Positions 1 to 7,406 are shown, counted from the stretch's first letter. The stretch is DNA of 19,738 bases from DATEJJ01 sp051986465 (GCA_051986465.1 JBPYFB010000277.1:1-19738); one strand, 5' to 3'. Notes: a model not told the origin generated them from the letters alone. Made by a program: numbers and translations.

Positions 1-770
1 GCAACCTGCGCACCGCCGCCGAGCGGGAGGCTGCCGAGGTCCGGGTGCAGGCCCGCCGCGAGGCCGACACGCTGCGCGCGGACGCCGAGCGGGAGACCAA
101 GCAGCTGTGCACCACGACCGCGTACGACGTCGCCAAGCTCGAGGCGACCGTCGAGCGGGAGGTGTCCTCGCTGCGCGCCACCGCCGAGCGGGAGATCACC
201 CAGCTGCGTGCCAAGGCCGCCCGCGAGGCGGAGGAGAAGCGCGCCGAGGCGACCAAGATGCTCTCCGACGCGCGGGACAAGCGCGACAAGGACCTGCAGG
301 CCCTCCAGCTGGAGCTGGCCGAGCGCCGCGAGGCCTCGGAGCGCGAGGAGACGCAGCGGCACGCCGCCGCGGTTGCCGCCACGCAGAAGCTGGTCGGCGA
401 GGCCGAGCAGCGCGCCCGGGCCGCCGAGGAGCGGTCCAAGGAGATCGAGCAGCGCGCCGAGGCCCGGCGGGTGGAGTCCGAGCGCAACGCCGAGGACACC
501 ATCGGGAAGGCGAAGGCGCTGGCCGACAAGACGGTCAACGAGGCGCGCAGCGAGGCTCACCGGATGCTGTCCGAGGCACGCGGCGAGGCCGAGATGACCA
601 CGCAGACCGCGCGCCGCGAGGTCGAGGAGCTGACCCGCCAGAAGGACGCGGTCACCTCCCAGCTCGGCCAGATGCTCTCAGGTTTGGCGGGTATCGTTCC
701 TGGCATCACGCAACAGCAGGACAAGGGCGGCGACAAGCGCCCCGACAATGAGCGCAAGGTGACGGCCTGA
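1..770 (+). CDS. FilP/Scy-type coiled-coil cytoskeletal protein, 5' end outside window
   Basis: The reading frame is open from base 3, so the gene starts upstream of the window; 255 C-terminal residues are visible. They are almost entirely Ala, Glu and Arg with a recurring AEREx(5)LR pattern and no membrane segment, which indicates a long rod-like coiled coil. The C-terminus (ELTRQKDAVTSQLGQML, then a short hydrophobic tail with GLAGIVPG) resembles the end of Streptomyces FilP. Proteins of this group are known to form filaments or scaffolds that work with DivIVA at the hyphal tip in polar growth. A second DivIVA/FilP-like gene follows 111 bp downstream in the same direction, recalling the adjacent scy and filP genes of Streptomyces. 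Such proteins are often labelled 'cellulose-binding protein' in databases, which is a historical name. Whether this copy is the FilP or the Scy counterpart cannot be decided without its N-terminus. Confidence 0.8.
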   Translation, partial: NLRTAAEREAAEVRVQARREADTLRADAERETKQLCTTTAYDVAKLEATVEREVSSLRATAEREITQLRAKAAREAEEKRAEATKMLSDARDKRDKDLQALQLELAERREASEREETQRHAAAVAATQKLVGEAEQRARAAEERSKEIEQRAEARRVESERNAEDTIGKAKALADKTVNEARSEAHRMLSEARGEAEMTTQTARREVEELTRQKDAVTSQLGQMLSGLAGIVPGITQQQDKGGDKRPDNERKVTA

Positions 771-817
771 GTGCGGCCTCACAAGCAGCTGAATGTAGGC
801 TGATGACAAGGAACAAC

Positions 818-865
818 GCGGGTCCCGCTACGTTCGGGTTGAATCCGAGCGAGGCGGGATCCCGC
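818..865. promoter_or_regulatory. two GC-rich palindromes upstream of the FilP-like gene
   Basis: The 111-bp gap between the two coiled-coil genes holds GCGGGTCCCGC (818-828, one central base) and the perfect palindrome GCGGGATCCCGC (854-865). Their centres are about 36.5 bp apart. The two copies are also nearly inverse complements of each other, so the RNA could form one large hairpin with a 25-nt loop. The second palindrome ends 16 bp before the ATG at 882. They could be paired operators for the downstream gene or a hairpin that ends or attenuates transcription from the upstream gene; no T-run follows. The sequence does not decide between these. Confidence 0.4.
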
Positions 866-881
866 GTGTGAGGATGGGGTT

Positions 882-2573
882 ATGTCGCACGGCGGAGACC
901 TGTTCGCGTTCGGTGACGGAGTTGCATCGCAGCCGAACTTCGAGGTCGTTGTCCGGGGTTACCGCAAGCAGCAGGTCGACAAGTACGTCGGCATGCTCGA
1001 GGCGGAGAACGAGGCATTAGCTGCCGAGCGCGAAAACGCGTACGAACACGCGCAGGCGATGGCCGCACAGGTACAGCAGCTGCAGCACGAGATCGCCGAG
1101 ATGCGCCGGCGGGGCAACGCGCGCATCGAGGAGGTCTCGTTCCGGCATCTGGGAGAGCGCGTGGCGCAGATCCTCGGGCTCGCCGAGGAGCAGGCCGAGG
1201 ACATCCGCAAGAACGCCGTCAACGACATCCACGCCCAGCGCGAGGAGGCGGAGCGGCTGCTCGCCGACGCGCGCGGCCAGCACGCACAGGCGATCCGGGA
1301 CTTCGAGGCCGCCCTCGCCGCGCGCCGCGCCGAGGAGGAGCGCAGCACCAACGAGCGGCGCGCCCGGGCCAACGCCGAGATCGTGGCGAGCCAGGAGTAC
1401 GCCGCCCGGCTGCGGGCGGAGGCCGAGGCGGTACACAGCGGAGCGCAGCAGGAGGCCAGGCGGGTCGCCGAGGCCGCCAGCGCGCACGTGGAGCGCATCC
1501 GCGCCGAGACCGACACGTACGTGCAGCACCAGCGCGCGCAGGTCGAGCAGGAGGCGGCGCCGCGCCGGGCGGCGCTGGAGGCGGAGCTCGCCAGCCTGCG
1601 CAGCCAGGCGGAGCGGTACGCCGTCGGCGTGCGCAAGCAGGCCGAGGACGCGGCGAAGCGGGCCGTGGACGCCGCGCGGGCCGAGGCGGAGGCGCTGGTC
1701 AACTCGGCGCGGGCGCAGGCCGAACGCATTCTCGCCGAAGCCCAGCACCAGGCCGCCGAGCAGCAGCAGCAGGCGGCCGAGGCGACCGCACGTGCCCAGC
1801 AGGCCGTGGCGCAGGTAGCGACGGCGCAGGAGGCACTGGCCACCGCCGAGCAGGAGCTGGCGGCGGCACGGGCGCAGGCCGAGGAGGCGCAGCAGCAGCG
1901 GGAGGCCGCCGCCAAGCAGGCCGCCGCGTCGCACCAGCACGCGGCCAACGCGCACCATCAGGCCGAGGCAGCGCGCCAGGCCGCCGCGGACGCCGAGAGC
2001 CAGGTCAAACTCCACCAGTCCGAGGTGGAACGCAACCGCGCCGAGGCACAGACGCACAAGACGGACGCGGAGCGGTACCGCGCCGAGGCGGAGGCGCTGC
2101 GCGACGACGCACAGCGCTCGCAGGCCGAGATCGCCAAGCACCGCGACGAGGTCAAGAAGTACCGCACCGAGGCCGAGGCGTCGCGCGCCGATGCGGAGAA
2201 GCACAAGAGCGAGGCGGAGCGCCACCGCGCCGAGGCGGAGACGCAACGCGCCGAGGCGCAGATGTTCAAGGCCGAGGCGGAGAAGTACCTCGCGGAGGCC
2301 GAGAAGCACCTGGACGAGGCGGAGAAGCACAAGGCGGACGCGGAGAAGCACCGCGCCGACTCGGAGCGCTACCGCATGGAGGCGGCGCGACTGGCGGCGG
2401 CGCACGCGAAGCGCGGGGCCGCCACGACGGCGGGCCGGGGTAAGGCGGCGGCACAACCGGCTCCGGAGCCCGCCGAGGCAGCCACCGAGGAGCCTGCCGC
2501 GCAGGAGGCCGAAACCGAGGACGCGTCGGAGGCGGTCGGCGTCGGCGGCAAGGCGCGCTCAGACGGAAAGTAG
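882..2573 (+). CDS. DivIVA-domain / FilP-like coiled-coil protein with 19-heptad repeat
   Basis: A 563-aa protein. Residues 20-70 carry the DivIVA-type N-terminal signature (FEVVVRGYRKQQVDKYV, then a short coiled coil), known in the family to mediate membrane-curvature or partner binding. A conserved block (FRHLGERVAQILGLAEEQA, residues 87-105) matches the region after the DivIVA box in FilP homologues. Residues 110-365 are Ala/Glu/Gln-rich coiled coil. Residues 372-504 form 19 consecutive heptads of the type RAEAEKH. The tail (505-563) is Ala/Pro/Glu-rich and probably disordered. FilP of S. coelicolor is about 310 aa, so this is a much extended relative. The likely role is cytoplasmic scaffold or intermediate-filament-like protein in polar growth and septation, next to a second such gene. 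A GAGG at 870-873 precedes the ATG. The 3' end overlaps the convergent hydrolase gene by 15 bp. Confidence 0.85.
   Translation: MSHGGDLFAFGDGVASQPNFEVVVRGYRKQQVDKYVGMLEAENEALAAERENAYEHAQAMAAQVQQLQHEIAEMRRRGNARIEEVSFRHLGERVAQILGLAEEQAEDIRKNAVNDIHAQREEAERLLADARGQHAQAIRDFEAALAARRAEEERSTNERRARANAEIVASQEYAARLRAEAEAVHSGAQQEARRVAEAASAHVERIRAETDTYVQHQRAQVEQEAAPRRAALEAELASLRSQAERYAVGVRKQAEDAAKRAVDAARAEAEALVNSARAQAERILAEAQHQAAEQQQQAAEATARAQQAVAQVATAQEALATAEQELAAARAQAEEAQQQREAAAKQAAASHQHAANAHHQAEAARQAAADAESQVKLHQSEVERNRAEAQTHKTDAERYRAEAEALRDDAQRSQAEIAKHRDEVKKYRTEAEASRADAEKHKSEAERHRAEAETQRAEAQMFKAEAEKYLAEAEKHLDEAEKHKADAEKHRADSERYRMEAARLAAAHAKRGAATTAGRGKAAAQPAPEPAEAATEEPAAQEAETEDASEAVGVGGKARSDGK
1995..2393 (+). 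repeat. 19 tandem 21-bp (heptad-coding) repeats
   Basis: Within the FilP-like gene, codons 372-504 fall into 19 uninterrupted 7-residue units with consensus (R/K)-A-E-A-E-(K/R)-(H/Y). Position 4 is Ala in 14 units, and Val, Ile or Ser in most of the rest. Position 7 is mostly His, Tyr or Leu. The DNA is therefore a degenerate 21-bp tandem repeat (recurring gccgaggcggag words). There is no skip residue, which predicts one continuous, regular helix of roughly 20 nm. Confidence 0.85.
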
Positions 2574-3278
2574 GCCGTCCCACTCGCGGGGCAGCGGGTA
2601 CGCCTCGGGTACGACCCGGCGCACGATCTCATCCAGTACCGTCTCCGCGTCGCCGACCCAGAGGTGCTTGGCTCCCGGTACCCCGATCACCTCGGCCTGC
2701 GGGATTTCGGCGAACCGGGCGCGCGCCTCCTCGGGGCGCAGGTAGTCGTCGAACTCCGGTACCAGCGCGACCAGGGGCTTGCCGGTACCGGCCCAGCCGC
2801 GCAGTTCCTCGGGGGTGGCGGAGCGCAGCGGCGGGGAGAGCAGGATGGCGCCCTCGATCACCGGGTCGTTGCCGTACTTGAGGGCCAGATCGGTGCCGAA
2901 GGACCAGCCCAGCAGCCAGATCCGCGGCAGGTCGTGGAACTCCGCGTACTCGAGCGCGGCGGCCACGTCGTACCGCTCGTCGATCCCGCCCGCGAAGCTG
3001 CCCTCGCTCGTACCGCGTTCACTGCTGGTGCCCCGCGTGTTGAAGCGCAGCACGGCGAGCCCGGCCAGCGCCGGCAGTCGCCAGGCCGCCTTGCGCAGGA
3101 TGTGGCTGTCCATCATTCCGCCGTGGGTGGGCAGCGGGTGCAGGCACACCAGCGTGGCGACCGGCGGCCGGTCGGCGGGTACCGCCAGCTCGCCCACGAG
3201 CGCGAGCCCGTCGGCGGTATGCAGCACGATCTCCTCGCGCCGCGCCGGCAGTACCGTGTTCGCCCGGATCTCAGGCAC
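2559..3278 (-). CDS. alpha/beta hydrolase
   Basis: A 239-aa cytoplasmic serine hydrolase of the alpha/beta fold, with no signal peptide. The nucleophile elbow GWSFG places the Ser at residue 126. Acidic residues D177/D178 (PEFDDYL) and H205 (GAKHLW) complete a plausible triad. The CLHPLPTHGG segment (45-54) matches the oxyanion-hole region of dienelactone hydrolase- or YfhR-like proteins, and RFNTRGTSSERG (78-89) is typical of the same branch. The substrate cannot be deduced; an ester or thioester would fit the acyl-CoA context. The GTG start at 3278 is chosen because a strong GGGGAGGAG ribosome-binding site lies just upstream (3283-3290), placed right after the stop codon of the 99-aa gene. 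It appears to be the last gene of a three-gene operon. Its 3' end overlaps the convergent FilP-like gene by 15 bp. Confidence 0.85.
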   Translation of the reverse strand: MPEIRANTVLPARREEIVLHTADGLALVGELAVPADRPPVATLVCLHPLPTHGGMMDSHILRKAAWRLPALAGLAVLRFNTRGTSSERGTSEGSFAGGIDERYDVAAALEYAEFHDLPRIWLLGWSFGTDLALKYGNDPVIEGAILLSPPLRSATPEELRGWAGTGKPLVALVPEFDDYLRPEEARARFAEIPQAEVIGVPGAKHLWVGDAETVLDEIVRRVVPEAYPLPREWDGLLSV

Positions 3279-3290
3279 CGAACTCCTCCC

Positions 3291-3590
3291 CTATCCCCTC
3301 GCGCGACGCCGATCCCGCGCCTGCCAGCACCCGGTGTGCCAGTGCCGGCGATCGTTCACGTCGCCCCAGCCCTCGACCGGCCACGCGACGACGTGCGCGA
3401 CGCCCGGCCGGATCTCCTGGTCGCAGCCGGGGCACCGGTACGTCTTCGTGGCGGCGCCGCCGGGAATGCTGTGCACCATCCACTCGGCGCCCGCGAACGC
3501 CTGCACGGTGGGTACGCCACGGCGCAGCCGCTCCTCGTCGATGGGCGCGGTGTCGTCGCGCCGGTAGTTGCGCCGGGGCATGGTCCTCAT
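3291..3590 (-). CDS. conserved small metal-ligand (zinc-finger-like) protein
   Basis: A 99-aa basic protein with an Arg-rich N-terminus and C-terminus. Its centre has the ligand set C53-x2-C56, H66, H83-x-H85 and C88 (CPGC, then RRHWHTGCW), which looks like a treble-clef or similar zinc site. Homologues of this type are widespread in actinobacteria. I recall them being annotated as 'ATP/GTP-binding protein', but no nucleotide-binding motif is visible here and the function is unknown. The ATG at 3590 overlaps the dehydrogenase stop as ATGA, a sign of translational coupling. An alternative ATG at 3581 has a weak GAGG 3 nt before it. The hydrolase gene follows 12 nt after its stop, so the three genes look co-transcribed. 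Confidence 0.75.
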   Translation of the reverse strand: MRTMPRRNYRRDDTAPIDEERLRRGVPTVQAFAGAEWMVHSIPGGAATKTYRCPGCDQEIRPGVAHVVAWPVEGWGDVNDRRHWHTGCWQARDRRRARG

Positions 3591-5368
3591 CCGTAACTGC
3601 GGAAGCCTCGCCCAACCTTACGGCCCAGGTACCCGGCGGTGACCAGGTGCTCAAGTAGCGGGGCCGGGGCGAACCCGGGCTCGCGCAGCTCGAGGTAGAG
3701 CTCCCGCTGGATGGCGAGGGACACATCGAGCCCGACGACGTCGAGCAACTCGAACGGTCCCATCGGGTACCCGCAGCCGAGCTTCATCGCGTTGTCGATG
3801 TCGTCGGCGCTCGCGTAGCTCGCCTCCAGCATGCGTACCGCGTCGTTCAGGTACGGGAAGAGCAGCGCGTTGACCACGAACCCGGCCCGGTCGGCGCAGA
3901 CCACCGGGTACTTGCCCACCTGCGCGACGAGGGTACGGGCAGTGGCGACCGCCTCCTCGGCGGTACGGATCGTGCGTACCACCTCGACCAGGCCCATGAT
4001 CGGCGCCGGGTTGAAGAAGTGCAGGCGGAGCACGGTTGCGGGGCGGCCGGTCGCCATCGCGCACTCGATCACGGGCAGGGACGAGGTGGTGGTGGCGAGG
4101 ATCGCGCCGGGCTTGCAGATCTCGTCGAGCGTGGCGAACAGCGCCTTCTTGACGGACAGCTCCTCCACGACCGCCTCGACGACGAGGTCCACTCCGGCGA
4201 GATCGTCCAGGTTGACCGACCAGGTGACCCTGCCGAGCGTCGCGTCCCGCTCCTCCTCGTTCAGTCTCCCGCGTACGACCGCCTTGTTGAGCGAGGTCTT
4301 GACCTTCTCGCATACCGCGGTCGACTTCTCCACGCCCCGGGTCACGGAGATCACCTCAAGGCCGGCACGGGCGAGTACCTCGATGATCCCGGTGGCCATC
4401 GTGCCCGAGCCGACCACGCCGACCGTGCTCACCGCGGTTGCCGGTGCGGCGCTCTCCATGGTGGGCGCGGGGGTCAGTCCGTCGTCGACGACCGCTGGCG
4501 AGCCGGGCTTCTCGTACGTGTAGAAGCCGCGGCCGGACTTGCGGCCCAGCAGGCCCGCGGTCACCATCTGCTTCAGCAGGGGTACCGGTGCGTGCCGGCG
4601 GTCGCGGCCGCCCCTGCGGTACATCGTGTCGAGGATCTCGTACGTGGTGTCCAGCCCGATGAGGTCCATGAGCGCCAGTGGCCCCATGGGTAGCCCGCAG
4701 CCCAGGCGCATCGCCGCGTCGAGGTCCTCGCGCCCGACGTACTTCGCCTCGACCAGCGAGGCGGCGTGGTTCAGGTACCCGAAGAGCAGCCCGTTGGCGA
4801 TGAACCCGGCCCGGTCGCTGATGGTGACGCCGACCTTGCCCAGCCGCGCGCACAGCGCCTCGATGTCGGCGACGACGCTGTCCGCGGTGACCACGGTCTT
4901 GACGATCTCGACGAGCTTCATGACCGGGGCGGGGTTGAAGAAGTGCATGCCGACGACCTGGTCGGGCCGGCGGGTGGCGACGGAGATCTCAGTGACCGAC
5001 AGCGAACTGGTGTTGGTGGCGAGGATGGTGTGCGGCGGGCAGACCGCGTCGAGCTGGCCGAAGATCTGCTGCTTGAGGTCGAGGTGCTCGGGTACCGCCT
5101 CGATGACGAGGTCCACGTCGCGCAGCGCGTCCAGGCCGACGGCGAAGGTGATCCGCGACAGCAGCGCGTCCCGCTCGCCGGGGGCCAGCTTGCCGCGCGC
5201 GACCGCCCGCTCGGTGGAGCCGGTGAGCTTGGTCCGGCCGCGTTCGAGGGCGGCCTCGTCGATCTCGACAGCGCGCACGTCCAGGCCGTTGCGGGCGAAC
5301 ACCTCGACGATGCCGGTACCCATCGTGCCGAGCCCGACGACGGCTACCTTGCCGATCTCTCGCGCCAC
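3587..5368 (-). CDS. double-domain 3-hydroxyacyl-CoA (3-hydroxybutyryl-CoA) dehydrogenase
   Basis: A 593-aa protein made of two complete 3-hydroxyacyl-CoA dehydrogenase units (about residues 5-286 and 314-593) joined by a Pro/Ala linker. Each has a Rossmann domain and a C-terminal dimerisation domain. Known catalytic positions are present in both: S121, H142 (GMHFFNP), E154 and N192 in the first; S429, H450 (RLHFFNP), E462 and N500 in the second. The first half has GLGTMG plus an acidic residue E35 after strand 2 (NAD-type). The second has GSGTMA and T343-R344 there (NADP-like). The reaction is reversible oxidation of 3-hydroxyacyl-CoA in beta-oxidation or the acetoacetyl-CoA to 3-hydroxybutyryl-CoA step. 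The GTG at 5368 is preferred because AGGAGG lies 6 nt upstream; an ATG 51 bp further upstream has no such support and would place the operator inside the gene. First gene of a three-gene operon. Confidence 0.9.
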   Translation of the reverse strand: MAREIGKVAVVGLGTMGTGIVEVFARNGLDVRAVEIDEAALERGRTKLTGSTERAVARGKLAPGERDALLSRITFAVGLDALRDVDLVIEAVPEHLDLKQQIFGQLDAVCPPHTILATNTSSLSVTEISVATRRPDQVVGMHFFNPAPVMKLVEIVKTVVTADSVVADIEALCARLGKVGVTISDRAGFIANGLLFGYLNHAASLVEAKYVGREDLDAAMRLGCGLPMGPLALMDLIGLDTTYEILDTMYRRGGRDRRHAPVPLLKQMVTAGLLGRKSGRGFYTYEKPGSPAVVDDGLTPAPTMESAAPATAVSTVGVVGSGTMATGIIEVLARAGLEVISVTRGVEKSTAVCEKVKTSLNKAVVRGRLNEEERDATLGRVTWSVNLDDLAGVDLVVEAVVEELSVKKALFATLDEICKPGAILATTTSSLPVIECAMATGRPATVLRLHFFNPAPIMGLVEVVRTIRTAEEAVATARTLVAQVGKYPVVCADRAGFVVNALLFPYLNDAVRMLEASYASADDIDNAMKLGCGYPMGPFELLDVVGLDVSLAIQRELYLELREPGFAPAPLLEHLVTAGYLGRKVGRGFRSYG

Positions 5369-5374
5369 CCGCGA

Positions 5375-5380
5375 CCTCCT
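5375..5380 (-). promoter_or_regulatory. AGGAGG ribosome-binding site fixing the dehydrogenase start
   Basis: A perfect AGGAGG on the minus strand with a 6-nt spacer to the GTG at 5368. It selects this start over the upstream in-frame ATG at 5419. Confidence 0.8.
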
Positions 5381-5397
5381 ACCAAACGGTAATTCAG
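5380..5397. promoter_or_regulatory. putative operator upstream of the double dehydrogenase
   Basis: Plus-strand TACCAAACGGTAATTCAG is a short imperfect palindrome (TACC-N4-GGTA) lying 12 bp before the start codon at 5368 and touching the ribosome-binding site. It matches the site before the ethylmalonyl-CoA mutase gene (15897-15914) at 15 of 18 positions. On the minus strand the core reads TTACCGTTTGGTAG. Its size and symmetry suit a TetR-family dimer, but the regulator is not in this window. Confidence 0.55.
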
Positions 5398-5476
5398 TCT
5401 CTGGGCGCGAGTCTGCCACGGATGCGCCCGGCGGCGAGCGACGACCCGGTCACACCGGGCGGTGATCAGACGACGA

Positions 5477-5507
5477 TCACGGCGGCGCCGATGTGGCGCC
5501 GCCGTGA
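5477..5507 (-). terminator. strong hairpin after the cellulase gene
   Basis: A perfect 13-bp GC-rich stem (TCACGGCGGCGCC / GGCGCCGCCGTGA) with a 5-nt loop starts 10 nt after the cellulase stop codon. There is no U-tract, which is common for actinomycete terminators. It also separates the cellulase from the dehydrogenase promoter region. Confidence 0.7.
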
Positions 5508-5517
5508 CCAGACGTGA

Positions 5518-7263
5518 TCAGGAGCAGGTGATGTTGGATGGGTTGGGTGTGGACGGGCCGTTGGCGGTGAAGCCGAACGTGATCGAGGCGTTCGCCGCGA
5601 GGCTCGGCTGGTAGCTCGGCGCCGTCATCGTCCACGTGGTACCGCTGGTCGCGAACGTCGCGGTCCAGCCGCTACCGAGCGTCACGCCGGACGGTACCGT
5701 CCAGGTGATCTTCCAGTTGTTCCAGGTGGAGGTGCCGGTATTGGTCAGCGTCACGCCGCCCTGGAACCCACCGGGCCACGAGTTCGTGACCGTGTACGCG
5801 ACGTTGCACTTGACACCACCGGCCGGCGAGGACGATGTGGTCGCCGGACTGGAGGTCGTCGTCGCCGGACTGGAGGACGTTGTTGCCGGGCTGGAGGTCG
5901 ATGTCGCCGGGCTGGAGGACTGGGCGCGGGCCGAGGAGGCCGGCGCGCCAGAGGACGGGCCGCCATTGTTGCTGCCGCTGGGCGGGATCAGGTACGGGCC
6001 CACGATGTCCTGCTTGGCCTGCTGCACCGTGACCCAGTCGTCCTGCACGATGCCGCCCGTGTCACCCGAGTCCGGGTTCCACGACCAGTACGTGAACGAC
6101 ATCCCGTTGACGCCCGAGCCCATGTACGACATCAGCGCCTTCATCCACTGCGCGTCCAGCGGGTTGGCCAGCGTGCTGCCGAACTCGCCGACCAGGATCG
6201 GGGCGACGTTCTGCTTGTACAGGTAGCCCCAGAAGTGGTCCCAGACGCTGGGCAGGTTGTTCGGGAAGGTCGAGTCCTTGAACCACGGCTGCCGGTCGTA
6301 GACCGAGATGCCGTAGTCGTGCGCCGAGTAGACCAGCCGGTTGGCGACGTTGAGCTGCACGGGGAACTGCAGCGCCTGGGAGAGGTTGCCGCCCCACCAG
6401 TCGCACGCCATCGGGTCGTCCGGCACGTTGTCGTAGACGTTGGGCGAGCCGCCGTCGCCGTCGCAGCTGACGCCCTCGACGAAGATCAGCCAGTTCGAGT
6501 TCGCCTGCAGGACCGCGTTGCCGATGCGCTGCGCGGCCAGGCGCCAGTCCTTGTTGGGGTCGCCGCAGCCCCAGCAGGAGCCGACGCCCTGCGGGGAGGT
6601 GCCGTCGGCGTGCGGCTCGTTGAACAGGTCGGCACCGACCACCGCGGTGTTGCCGGCGAAGTGCTGCGCCAGCATCTGCCAGTCGGCGATCTCGCTCGCC
6701 TCGGACACCGAGGAGGTGTACCAGAGGGCGGTCTGCCCGGCCGCGCTGGGACGGTGCCGGTCGAGGATGATCCGCATCCCCTTCGAGCCCGCGTAGTTGA
6801 CGACCTTGTCCAGGATCTGCATGGGGCTCAGGCCGATGAGGTCCGGGTTGCTGTCGGAGTTGACGCTCGTCGCCTGGGCGCCGGAGCGCAGCGAGTCGCC
6901 GGTGTACGGCACCCGGATCGTGTTGTACCCGAGCTGGGCCATGTGGTCGATCTGCATCTGCCAGGTCGCGTTGCGCCCCGCCCACAGGCCGTGGAACGTG
7001 TGGTTGTCGGTCTCCATGCCGAACCAGTTCAGGCCCGTCAGTCGCACCGTGGCGCCGGTACTGTCGACGATCTTGTTACCGCTGGTGTGCAGGTATCCGG
7101 TGCCGGTCGAGGCGAGTGCGTTCGAGGTGTGCATCGCGATGCCCGCCACGGTCGCCCCGACGAATGCGGCGCACGTAGCGAGGAGCGCGACGAACCGCCT
7201 GCGCCTGGACGCGCCAACGCGCGTCCACGCGGAACGCGGCGCTGGGCTGTCAGGAGTTGCCAT
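5518..7263 (-). CDS. secreted endo-beta-1,4-glucanase, GH5 (E1-like) with C-terminal CBM2
   Basis: A 581-aa secreted cellulase. Residues 19-51 form an export signal with SRRRRF before a hydrophobic core and likely cleavage after NALA; the arginine cluster makes Tat export possible. The GH5 catalytic domain (about 54-425) strongly resembles Acidothermus E1 endoglucanase (GLNWFG, ILDRHRP, WYTSSVSEA, WGCGDP, FTYWSWNPDSGDTGG). The acid/base is E216 (FNEPH) and the nucleophile E360 (VGEFGS), so it should hydrolyse internal beta-1,4 bonds of cellulose with retention. A Ser/Pro/Thr linker (about 428-482) leads to a family 2 cellulose-binding module (484-581) with the usual near-terminal cysteines C486 and C580 and several Trp. 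The ATG at 7263 is chosen because the signal peptide follows directly; a GTG at 7281 has no Shine-Dalgarno support. It is transcribed alone, between a 3' hairpin and its own promoter. Confidence 0.93.
   Translation of the reverse strand: MATPDSPAPRSAWTRVGASRRRRFVALLATCAAFVGATVAGIAMHTSNALASTGTGYLHTSGNKIVDSTGATVRLTGLNWFGMETDNHTFHGLWAGRNATWQMQIDHMAQLGYNTIRVPYTGDSLRSGAQATSVNSDSNPDLIGLSPMQILDKVVNYAGSKGMRIILDRHRPSAAGQTALWYTSSVSEASEIADWQMLAQHFAGNTAVVGADLFNEPHADGTSPQGVGSCWGCGDPNKDWRLAAQRIGNAVLQANSNWLIFVEGVSCDGDGGSPNVYDNVPDDPMACDWWGGNLSQALQFPVQLNVANRLVYSAHDYGISVYDRQPWFKDSTFPNNLPSVWDHFWGYLYKQNVAPILVGEFGSTLANPLDAQWMKALMSYMGSGVNGMSFTYWSWNPDSGDTGGIVQDDWVTVQQAKQDIVGPYLIPPSGSNNGGPSSGAPASSARAQSSSPATSTSSPATTSSSPATTTSSPATTSSSPAGGVKCNVAYTVTNSWPGGFQGGVTLTNTGTSTWNNWKITWTVPSGVTLGSGWTATFATSGTTWTMTAPSYQPSLAANASITFGFTANGPSTPNPSNITCS
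5837..5920 (-). repeat. 4 x 21-bp tandem repeat encoding the cellulase linker
   Basis: Four consecutive 21-bp units (5837-5857, 5858-5878, 5879-5899, 5900-5920) differ at only a few positions and share the words gccggactggag or gccgggctggag. On the minus strand they encode the SSPATT-type heptapeptides of the flexible linker between the GH5 and CBM2 domains. Such units typically vary in number by slippage. Confidence 0.85.
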
Positions 7264-7387
7264 CAGGAGTTGCCCTTCCACAGTTGGTCGGCATGCCCGG
7301 ACCGATGCCTGTTGTCAGGTCGAGGTCGCGACAAGCGGTGAACGCGCTAGGCGGCCCACGCTTGTGCCGCGTGCCCTTCGCGGCGGA

Positions 7388-7401
7388 CCGGTGCGCTCCC
7401 G
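7388..7401. promoter_or_regulatory. CebR-like operator half-match before the cellulase gene
   Basis: Plus-strand CCGGTGCGCTCCCG matches the known actinomycete CebR operator TGGGAGCGCTCCCA at 10 of 14 positions, including the whole GCGCTCCC half. It lies at the expected transcription start of the promoter at 7407-7435. CebR-type LacI repressors release such sites in response to cello-oligosaccharides. One half-site is degenerate, so this is only a candidate. Confidence 0.35.
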
Positions 7402-7406
7402 CGATC

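Noticed and set aside
959..2456. Long antisense frames through the FilP-like gene
   Set aside because: They are Ala/Cys/Ser- or Leu/Gly/Arg-rich mirror translations of the 21-bp repeat and have no start signals.
5369..5419. Upstream ATG (5419) as the start of the double dehydrogenase
   Set aside because: It has no ribosome-binding site, adds a non-family N-terminus, and would include the operator and the AGGAGG sequence that clearly serves the GTG at 5368.
1..7263. 'Cellulose-binding' FilP-type genes near a cellulase as a cellulose-degradation cluster
   Set aside because: The cellulose-binding label on FilP-type proteins is historical. The genes here are cytoplasmic coiled coils without export signals, separated from the cellulase by an unrelated operon.
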